From contig JANZZQ010000014.1 in NCBI GenBank assembly GCA_026419315.1, positions 1 to 16,085 of the forward strand: 16,085 nucleotides of DNA. Direction: 5' to 3'. The stretch comes from Armatimonadota bacterium (GTDB taxonomy: Bacteria > Armatimonadota > Fervidibacteria > Fervidibacterales > Fervidibacteraceae). The notes beneath the pieces were generated by a model. It was not told the DNA's origin. It ran no database searches and saw nothing but the letters and a program-made list of their open reading frames with translations. The position numbers and the translations under genes were made by a program. This document shows, piece after piece, positions 6,434 through 12,775 of this stretch; the first letter of the stretch is position 1; each line of letters begins with the position of its first letter.

Positions 6434-7522
6434 GTGACGGTTGAACACCAATTACGGGAATTAGTTCGCATCTTGGTTGAAACCCCGACACCGACGGGGA
6501 ACGAAAAGGCTTTGTTCCCTTTCTTGACAGATTACTTGCGATTGCACGGGTTTGAAGTTGACGAACAAGAGGTGACCGAGCGCCACCAGTTAACCCCCCC
6601 GGGCGAATACAGCAACTTGATCGCTAAGCGCGGTAAAAGCCGTCTCTTGATTTCCGCCCACATTGACACTTTCCCAGCCTACACTCACCCTCAACCATAC
6701 ACTTTGCGGGAAGATGGCGACCGATTGATTGCAAGGGGCGTTGTTGACATAAAGGGTCAAATTGCAGCCTTATTGCTTGCTGTTTCTCAAACGGATGCCC
6801 CTTGTCAAATCGCTTTCGTTTGCGATGAGGAGCGAGGCGGCACAGGCTCGCGTAGTCTCAAATTTGAAGCTGAAGCGGTTTTGGTGCTTGAGCCAACCGA
6901 TTTGAAGCCGGTAATTGCTCATGCGGGTGCAGTTGAAGCGACGGTTCTTTTCTTCGGCAAAGCCGCCCACGGCTCAACCCCTCACTGGGGCGACAACGCT
7001 TTGGAGAAAGCGATCGCTTTCGCCGACGCAATAAAAACCCATCCCCTTATCTCTGACCAACGCCACCCTCTTTTCGAAAGAACATCCCTTGTTACGCTCG
7101 GAAGGTTGGAAGCGGGGAGCGAAGCAATGGTCGTGCCAAATAAAGCGCTGCTCAACCTTGACATCCGGGTGTTGCCCGGTTACTCGGCAAAAGCCGTTGC
7201 CGATTTGGTGAGGGATTTCGGAGCGAAATTCAAAGCCGAGGTGAAAATTGACGATATAGCCGAGCCTGTCACTTTGGACGAAAACGAAAAGGTTGTGAAG
7301 ACTGTCAAGAGGTCTGTCATGGATGTGATGGGGCGGGAGCCACAATCAATTGGCTATTGGAGTTGGACCGATGCAGTCAACTACATTGAACGGGGCGTTC
7401 CCGCAGTGGTGTTTGGAGCGGGTCATCTCGGAGTGGCTCACTCGGACGAGGAGTGGGTGAGGTTGAGCGACTTAATTGCGCTCTCGCAAATCTTGAAAAA
7501 ACTTGTGGAAGTTTGGGCTTGA
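6434..7522 (+). CDS. M20-family metallohydrolase (ArgE/DapE-like deacylase/peptidase)
   Basis: A 362-residue cytoplasmic zinc amidohydrolase of the M20 family, which includes acetylornithine deacetylase, succinyl-diaminopimelate desuccinylase and LysW-lysine hydrolase. The metal and catalytic residues are all present: His76 and Asp78 in SAHIDTF, Asp105 in RGVVDIKG, catalytic Glu132 with Glu133 in CDEERGG, Glu153 in LEPTDL, and His336 in GVAHSDEEW. The dimerisation (lid) domain contains AAHGSTP. Start GTG 6434 follows AGGAG (6421-6425) at 8 nt spacing. Longer in-frame starts (GTG 6317 and 6425) lack a suitable site and add an atypical Arg-rich leader. There are no arginine or lysine biosynthesis neighbours, so the substrate cannot be named. 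Deacylation of N-acyl amino acids or dipeptide cleavage are the likeliest roles. Confidence 0.92.
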   Translation: MTVEHQLRELVRILVETPTPTGNEKALFPFLTDYLRLHGFEVDEQEVTERHQLTPPGEYSNLIAKRGKSRLLISAHIDTFPAYTHPQPYTLREDGDRLIARGVVDIKGQIAALLLAVSQTDAPCQIAFVCDEERGGTGSRSLKFEAEAVLVLEPTDLKPVIAHAGAVEATVLFFGKAAHGSTPHWGDNALEKAIAFADAIKTHPLISDQRHPLFERTSLVTLGRLEAGSEAMVVPNKALLNLDIRVLPGYSAKAVADLVRDFGAKFKAEVKIDDIAEPVTLDENEKVVKTVKRSVMDVMGREPQSIGYWSWTDAVNYIERGVPAVVFGAGHLGVAHSDEEWVRLSDLIALSQILKKLVEVWA

Positions 7523-7738
7523 CAAAAATCAACACCCTGTAGGCGATTTCCTTTTTGCTCGAAAACGCCTCGCTGCATCTCACCGCTCAACCCGTTTGCT
7601 CCCGCTCGTTCGTCCAATCTCTGAAATTGCAGCTTCCGCGCTATACTGGGAATGGTTCGCCGAGCTCAACCCGCAAAAAAGAGCTCGCTGCCTTGAAGGG
7701 AGCAGTGTTTGGTGTTTAACAAGCGAGGTGGGTTGGTT

Positions 7739-8833
7739 ATGTCGGTGAATTTGAAACGAAGGGAGATAATGGCGATGACGGTGGGGTCGTTGGTGGGAAG
7801 TTCGGCCGTCGAAGTTGAAACTCAACCGAAAACGGCGAAGGAAGAGAAGAGAGGGCAAAAGAAGCTGTGGCGGGCAGCCCACATCATGGCCCCAAACCCA
7901 GATGGGTTGCCATTACTCAAGCGGGCAATTGAAGAAAGGCTTGCTTCTTTAGGCGTCAATGTTATCGTGTTTGAGGTCAACTACAAGTTTGCCTTTCGCT
8001 CCGATCCTGATTTGAGAATGGAGCCGGTTTTGAGCTACGAGGATGCTCGTTCACTTGCTGAGCAATGCCGCGAACTCGGGATTCGCCTAATCCCCGAGTT
8101 CAACTGTCTTGGCCATCAGTCTTGGAGCAAAACCACTTTCCCCTTGCTCGTCAAATATCGCGAGTTCGACGAAACCCCCGACATTCCCCTTGACAACCCG
8201 GGTATTTACTGCCGAAGTTGGTGCCCGTTACATCCCAAGGTCAACGAAGTTGTTTTCGCGTTGATGGATGAGTTGCTCGAAGCGTTTCGGGCCGATGCCT
8301 TCCATGTGGGCATGGACGAAGTTTTCTTGATCGCAAGTGACCAATGCCCAAGGTGCAAAGGCAAGGACCCAGCGGAACTTTTTGCCAAGGCTGTTAACGA
8401 CTACTACGAGCATTTGGTCAAAAAGCGGGGCGTGGAGATGCTGATGTGGGGCGACAGGTTACTTGATGACAAAGAGATGGGTTACGGTAAATGGGAGGCA
8501 AGCCAAAACGGGACCGCACCGGCAGTCGACAAAATCCCAAAGGACATCATCCTTTGTGACTGGCATTATGGACTTCAGCAGGAGTATCCGTCGATCCCTT
8601 ACTTCCAACGAAAGGGTTTCCGAGTGGTTTCCGCAAGTTGGAAGGATGAGAAGGCTGCGCTTGCTTTTCTCAACTACTCCCGCAAAGTGGCAACTGAAAA
8701 GTGGCTCGGTCATATGTGCACAACTTGGGTAAACGGAGCCGATTTCGCCAAAGCGATACTCGGCATGCAAGGTGCTTCGGAAACAGCCCGCCAAGCAGCC
8801 AATGCACTACGGGCTTGTATGGCTGAGTTGTGA
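7739..8833 (+). CDS. Small GH20-type glycosidase, Tat-like leader
   Basis: A 364-residue TIM-barrel protein of the GH20 (beta-N-acetylhexosaminidase) type, consisting almost only of the catalytic domain. HVGMDEVF (189-196) is the GH20 HxGxDE motif; Asp193 and Glu194 would be the substrate-assisting and acid/base residues. Later barrel motifs LMWGDRLL, DWHYG and TTWVNG also fit. An unusual CPRC (Cys203/Cys206) follows the Asp-Glu pair. The N-terminus LKRREIMAMTVGSLVG resembles a twin-arginine signal, so export is likely but not certain. The auxiliary GH20b domain found in typical members is missing. ATG 7739 follows GAGGTG (7725-7730) at 8 nt; the in-frame TTG 7709 has no such site. It shares several motifs with the large GH20 protein on the minus strand at 12776-15448. 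Substrate is not determinable; an N-acetylhexosamine-containing glycan is the default expectation. Confidence 0.82.
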   Translation: MSVNLKRREIMAMTVGSLVGSSAVEVETQPKTAKEEKRGQKKLWRAAHIMAPNPDGLPLLKRAIEERLASLGVNVIVFEVNYKFAFRSDPDLRMEPVLSYEDARSLAEQCRELGIRLIPEFNCLGHQSWSKTTFPLLVKYREFDETPDIPLDNPGIYCRSWCPLHPKVNEVVFALMDELLEAFRADAFHVGMDEVFLIASDQCPRCKGKDPAELFAKAVNDYYEHLVKKRGVEMLMWGDRLLDDKEMGYGKWEASQNGTAPAVDKIPKDIILCDWHYGLQQEYPSIPYFQRKGFRVVSASWKDEKAALAFLNYSRKVATEKWLGHMCTTWVNGADFAKAILGMQGASETARQAANALRACMAEL

Positions 8834-8886
8834 GCTTTTCTGCTTTGGGCTACAACCGACGGGCCGAAAAGGATGGCGGGTAGGAA

Positions 8887-9540
8887 ATGAAGGAGAAGCG
8901 ATTCTTCCCGGTCGCTGCCATCGTCCTTGCTGCCGGTCAGGGCAGCAGAATGGGTGGTGGGAAGTTGCTACTGCCGCTCGGCGATACCACTGTGATTGAG
9001 TCCACGGTTCAAAGTCTGCTCTCCGTGCCTGTCAGCGATTTAACGGTCGTCGTGGGGGTTTACGGCGCAGCTATCCAATACTTGTTGCGGGGGTTACCCG
9101 TCAAATTTGCGTTTAATCCCGACCCTTCTTCGGACATGGCCGAAAGCATTCGCTGTGGGTTAAGGTCCATCAACCCTGCCGATGCTGAAGCCTTTCTCAT
9201 TTTACCCGCAGACATGCCTCTCGTTTTGCCCGAAACTATCGGCAAACTCGTCGCTTCTCTTCTTAAGAGTGACAAACCCATTGCTGTGCCTGTTTTCCGC
9301 AACCGTCGTGGTCATCCGGTCGTTTTCCGCACGAACCTTTACGAACGCGTTCTAACCTTTCGCAGCCCTCAGGGAATCCGCCCATTAGTTCATGGGGACC
9401 CATCGCAAATCTTGATAGTTGAAGTTGACGATGAAGGCGTCATTTCAGACCTTGACAGTTGGGATGATTACAGGCGACTTTTGAACTTGTGGGCAAAACG
9501 AAGAAACCCCGCCCAACTGGGCGGGGATGAAGTTGGATAA
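8887..9540 (+). CDS. MobA/MocA-like nucleotidyltransferase
   Basis: A 217-residue protein of the MobA-like NTP-transferase fold (NTP_transf_3). It has the nucleotide-binding start LAAGQGSRMGGGK (14-26), FNPDPSSDMAESIRCGL near 76-92, ILPADMPLV with metal-binding Asp109, and RRGHPVVF. GVISDLDSWDDY lies near the end. This combination is typical of molybdenum cofactor cytidylyltransferase (MocA), which attaches CMP to molybdopterin for xanthine dehydrogenase-type enzymes. No molybdoenzyme gene is in the window, so this specificity is by family resemblance. It starts 53 nt after the GH20 stop with no terminator between, so co-transcription is possible. The ribosome-binding site is weak (GGGTAGGAA). 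A GC-rich hairpin lies within the last codons. Confidence 0.85.
   Translation: MKEKRFFPVAAIVLAAGQGSRMGGGKLLLPLGDTTVIESTVQSLLSVPVSDLTVVVGVYGAAIQYLLRGLPVKFAFNPDPSSDMAESIRCGLRSINPADAEAFLILPADMPLVLPETIGKLVASLLKSDKPIAVPVFRNRRGHPVVFRTNLYERVLTFRSPQGIRPLVHGDPSQILIVEVDDEGVISDLDSWDDYRRLLNLWAKRRNPAQLGGDEVG
9507..9526 (+). terminator. GC-rich hairpin at the end of the mocA-like gene
   Basis: CCCCGCCC (9507-9514) and GGGCGGGG (9519-9526) form a perfect 8-bp all-GC stem with an AACT tetraloop, inside the coding region 12 nt before the stop. No T-run follows, so it could be a non-canonical terminator, a pause site or a 3'-end protector. Its role is unproven. Confidence 0.4.
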
Positions 9541-9899
9541 GTGCGCTGGGCTACGCCTACCTCAGGCGATACAAGCGCCATTATATATTAATGCCGTAAC
9601 CCAAACGAAAGTTCCAACGGGATGATCGCCGGCAACGCAATCATCTCGAGTGTTTCTGATTTGCAGTCAGCTGAAAAGAGGAAAGCGCAACGACTTTTTA
9701 ATTTGCCCGCGCCCCATTACCCGCTACCCATTTACCTTGTTTCATGCTTCGTTAAGAACCTCTGTGCTCCGCATTCAAGTTTCCCGCCATCAGGCTGCCG
9801 AGCAGTCGGCATAGCATTGTCAACCCCGGGATGCTAAAATGTAACCGCCTCTTATTTCGAGGGCGTTGGATGCGAAATTTCTCGTGGAGGTGAAGAGTC
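9541..9899 (+). other. Long intergenic region upstream of the ferritin-like gene
   Basis: I find no coding sequence here. It contains two short perfect hairpins without T-runs: CGCCT-ACCTC-AGGCG (9554-9568) and TGCCGA-GCAG-TCGGCA (9796-9811). A pair of inverted GATGAT/ATCATC hexamers lies near 9620-9650. A candidate extended -10 element lies at 9832-9840. The region most likely holds the promoter and control elements of the ferritin-like gene. Confidence 0.5.
9832..9840 (+). promoter_or_regulatory. Candidate extended -10 promoter for the ferritin-like gene
   Basis: TGC-TAAAAT at 9832-9840 matches an extended -10 element (TGn plus a 5/6 TATAAT match). No good -35 box lies 16-18 nt upstream; TTGTCA sits only 12 nt before it. 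Transcription would start about 50 nt upstream of the ATG at 9900. Read by eye only. Confidence 0.3.
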
Positions 9900-10316
9900 A
9901 TGGCATCGGAGCGGTTGAAGGAGCTGTTGAATCAGGCGATTGCGAGGGAGTTGCAGGTTTCGATCCAGTATATGTGGCAGCACGTGCTGGCAAAAGGGCT
10001 GTGCAGCCCTGCCGTCCGCGACATCTTCAAGAAAATCGCCATAACTGAGATGAAGCATGCTGAAGCCATTGCCGAAAGACTTGACTACCTCGGAGGCAAA
10101 CCAACAACTCAGCCTTCCCCAATCACTGTAGGCGAGACCCTCGAAGAAATGATTCGCATTGACATCAAAGCGGAGGAGGAAGCCATTGCCCTCTACAGGC
10201 AAATCATTGAACAGGCAACCTCTGAAGGCGACTATGTGACTGAAGACCTCTTCCGCTCAATTCTCGCCGACGAAGAAGAACACCACAACGAATTCCAGTC
10301 CCTATTGGTGCAATGA
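9900..10316 (+). CDS. Bacterioferritin-like diiron four-helix protein
   Basis: A 138-residue ferritin-like protein, shorter than bacterioferritin (about 158). Diiron ligands can be read as Glu17 (ARELQ), Glu50 with His53 (TEMKHAE), a Glu at 93-94 (AEEEAIALY), and Glu126 with His129 (EEEHH). These positions closely follow E. coli bacterioferritin Glu18, Glu51, His54, Glu94, Glu127 and His130. Met51 aligns with the haem-ligand Met52 of bacterioferritin. Expected role: oxidising Fe(II) and storing iron, or detoxifying peroxide, in the cytoplasm, possibly as a 24-mer cage. The shorter C-terminus leaves cage assembly uncertain. GGAGGTGA (9886-9893) lies 6 nt before the ATG. It appears monocistronic, with a long upstream region. 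No bacterioferritin-associated ferredoxin is nearby. Confidence 0.85.
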   Translation: MASERLKELLNQAIARELQVSIQYMWQHVLAKGLCSPAVRDIFKKIAITEMKHAEAIAERLDYLGGKPTTQPSPITVGETLEEMIRIDIKAEEEAIALYRQIIEQATSEGDYVTEDLFRSILADEEEHHNEFQSLLVQ

Positions 10317-10433
10317 GTTCTGCCCCGACCCCGATTTCAGCCTGGGCGTGGTGAGTTTGGGTTTGGAAATGCTTTCGGTTGCATCTTATCTTTGGGCGTT
10401 TGAGTGCCTAAATTTGGTCAAGGGGTGATGGGG

Positions 10434-12680
10434 ATGACGGTCCGAGTGAGAGAGCTCATGGGTAGGATGACGCTTGAGGAGAAGATCGCTCAACTTGGTT
10501 CAATTTCGGTTCACAGGTTGATGAGTGACGGGAAATTTGACATTGAAAAGGCGCGGGAATTGCTCAAACACGGAATTGGGCAAATCACTCGCGTTGCTGG
10601 GGGGAGCGGTTTACCACCTAAGGAGGCAGCCCAACTCGCCAACGAAATTCAACGCTTCCTCATTGAGGAAACTCGGTTGGGGATCCCGGCAATCGTGCAC
10701 GAGGAGTGTCTCAGCGGCTTAATGGCGAGGGGAACGACAACTTTCCCCCAAGCCATCAACCTGGCGAGCACTTTCGAACCGGATTTAGTCAGAGAGATGA
10801 CAACGGCCATCCGAAAGGAAATGAGAGCGGTCGGAGCACATCAAGGTCTATCGCCCGTTTTGGATGTCCTTCGGGACCCAAGATGGGGACGAACGGAGGA
10901 AACTTTCGGCGAAGACCATTACTTGATTGCCTGCATGGCGGTCGCTTACATTACCGGCTTGCAAGGCGATGATTTGAAGGAAGGTGTTGTGGCCACAGCG
11001 AAACACTTCTCAGGTCACGGCTGGCCCGAAGGCGGTCGCAACTGCGCCCCTCTTCACGCCGGCTTGAGAGAGTTCAGGGAAGTCCTGTCGTTCCCATTTG
11101 AAGCGGCGGTCCGAGTGGCGAAAGTTCAATCAATTATGAACGCATACCACGACATTGACGGAATCCCCTGTGCCGCTTCTCGTGAACTCTTGACAGATTT
11201 GTTGAGAGGCGAGTGGGGATTCGACGGAATCGTTGTCTCAGACTACGGAGCAGTCCACATGCTCTTCAGTGTCCACAAGGTAGCCGTTGATGAGAAAGAC
11301 GCCGCTTGCCAAGCGCTTTACGCTGGTATTGACATTGAACTGCCGGACATTCACTGCTACACCAAGTTGATTGACGCAGTGCGGGAGGGCTTGATTTCTG
11401 AGGCTATCATTGACGAAGCTGTCAGGCGCGTGTTAACTGTCAAGGAAAGGCTTGGCTTGTTTGATAACCCGCCGTTCGTTGATCCGGATGCCGCAGCCGC
11501 CCTCTTCGATTCTCCAGAGCATCGCCAACTTGCGCGCCTGATCGCTCAAAAGTCAATAGTGCTCCTCAAAAACGATGGCAACTTGTTGCCACTTCGCAAA
11601 GATTTGTCAAGCATCGCTGTCATCGGTCCAAATGCCAATGACCCTCGCAACATGCTTGGCGATTACGCTTATGCGGCTCACATAGACTTGAAGGAACCGC
11701 CTACGCCGATCGTGACCGTCCTTGAAGGCATAAAGGCAAAAGTTTCACCCGCAACGAAAGTCCTTTACGCCAAAGGTTGCGAGGTCTTTGGCGGGACGAC
11801 CGAAGGAATTGCGGAAGCCGTCGAAATCGCAAAACAAGCCGAAGTTGTCGTTTTGGTTGTTGGCGACCGTTCAGGGCTGTTCGGCAAGGGAACGGTTGGT
11901 GAAGGTTGTGACCGAGTTGACTTGAAGTTGCCCGGTTATCAGGAAGAACTTGTCAAGGCTGTGGTTGAAACTGGCAAGCCTGTTGTGTTGGTGCTCATCA
12001 ACGGTCGCCCCGTAACTTTTGGAGACCTCATTGACAAAATCCCGGCGATCGTTGAAGCTTGGTTCCCTGGCGAAGAAGGCGGCAATGCTGTCGCCGATGT
12101 TTTGTTCGGCGATGTCAACCCTGGCGGCAAACTCCCCATCACCTTCCCCAAAGTTGTTGGTCAAGTTCCCCTTCACTACAGCCGCGTTCCTTTCTCGCAC
12201 CGCGATTACGTTGAAATGCGCAACGTCCCTCAATTCCCGTTCGGGCACGGTCTCAGCTACACGAAATTCGAATACAGCGACTTGACAATTACTCCTGAGA
12301 AGATTTCGCCGGCAGGAACAGTATCAATTTCCGTGACGGTCAAAAACGTCGGTGACAGGGAAGGCGACGAGGTTGTGCAGTTGTATGTCCGCGATGTCGT
12401 TGCAAGCCGGGTCAGACCCGTGAAGGAACTCAAAGGCTTCAAGCGGGTGACTTTGAAGCCAGGCGAGGCAAAGCGCATAACCTTCCACTTGTCCGCTGAC
12501 CAATTAGCGCTCTACGACCGAGCAATGAGGTTCGTGGTTGAACCCGGAACTATTGAGGTGATGGTTGGGAGTTCCTCAGAGGACATCAGACTCACCGGCA
12601 AATTTGAAATCGTCGGCGAAGTTAGGGAAGTCCCCGGCGAAAGGGTCATGTTCACACGGGTGGAAGTTGAACCCGCCTAA
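10434..12680 (+). CDS. GH3 family beta-glycosidase (beta-glucosidase/beta-xylosidase-like)
   Basis: A 748-residue two-domain glycoside hydrolase family 3 enzyme. The N-terminal TIM barrel (about 1-330) includes DPRWGRTEETFGED, KHFSGHG and the nucleophile Asp270 in GIVVSDYGAV. The alpha/beta sandwich domain (about 365-590) starts at KSIVLLKNDGNLLPL and carries a likely acid/base Glu490 in GEGCDR. A fibronectin III-like C-terminal domain (about 620-720) begins near TVKNVGDREG. There is no signal peptide, so it is probably cytoplasmic, trimming beta-linked oligosaccharides taken up by the cell. The architecture fits beta-glucosidase or beta-xylosidase rather than one-domain NagZ. I chose ATG 10434, after AAGGGGTGAT, over the in-frame GTG 10404, because the family's RVRELMGRMTLEEKIAQL begins directly after it. 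It is single in its transcription unit and is followed by a strong terminator. Confidence 0.93.
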   Translation: MTVRVRELMGRMTLEEKIAQLGSISVHRLMSDGKFDIEKARELLKHGIGQITRVAGGSGLPPKEAAQLANEIQRFLIEETRLGIPAIVHEECLSGLMARGTTTFPQAINLASTFEPDLVREMTTAIRKEMRAVGAHQGLSPVLDVLRDPRWGRTEETFGEDHYLIACMAVAYITGLQGDDLKEGVVATAKHFSGHGWPEGGRNCAPLHAGLREFREVLSFPFEAAVRVAKVQSIMNAYHDIDGIPCAASRELLTDLLRGEWGFDGIVVSDYGAVHMLFSVHKVAVDEKDAACQALYAGIDIELPDIHCYTKLIDAVREGLISEAIIDEAVRRVLTVKERLGLFDNPPFVDPDAAAALFDSPEHRQLARLIAQKSIVLLKNDGNLLPLRKDLSSIAVIGPNANDPRNMLGDYAYAAHIDLKEPPTPIVTVLEGIKAKVSPATKVLYAKGCEVFGGTTEGIAEAVEIAKQAEVVVLVVGDRSGLFGKGTVGEGCDRVDLKLPGYQEELVKAVVETGKPVVLVLINGRPVTFGDLIDKIPAIVEAWFPGEEGGNAVADVLFGDVNPGGKLPITFPKVVGQVPLHYSRVPFSHRDYVEMRNVPQFPFGHGLSYTKFEYSDLTITPEKISPAGTVSISVTVKNVGDREGDEVVQLYVRDVVASRVRPVKELKGFKRVTLKPGEAKRITFHLSADQLALYDRAMRFVVEPGTIEVMVGSSSEDIRLTGKFEIVGEVREVPGERVMFTRVEVEPA

Positions 12681-12711
12681 ATCACCCGGCGAAATTGACA
12701 ACTTCGCCACA

Positions 12712-12745
12712 AAGCGTCGGGGTCCATCCCCGACGCTTTTGTTTT
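12712..12745 (+). terminator. Intrinsic terminator of the GH3 gene
   Basis: A perfect 11-bp stem (AAGCGTCGGGG at 12712-12722 with CCCCGACGCTT at 12728-12738) has a TCCAT loop and is followed by TTGTTTT. A smaller 6-bp hairpin (GGCGAA...TTCGCC, about 12688-12708) precedes it. It lies between two convergent genes. On the minus strand the hairpin is followed only by a short T-run, so it may act weakly for the GH20 gene too. Confidence 0.92.
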
Positions 12746-12775
12746 ATGCCCGACACAGCGGTTACGGCGCAGAAA

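Noticed and set aside
7642..7647. TATACT as a promoter -10 box for the small GH20 gene
   Set aside because: The hexamer is good but no -35-like hexamer lies 16-18 nt upstream, so it could not be supported.
10434..12680. NagZ-type beta-N-acetylglucosaminidase
   Set aside because: KHFSGHG is reminiscent of NagZ, but the protein has the sandwich domain and the fibronectin-like C-terminus typical of beta-glucosidases/xylosidases.
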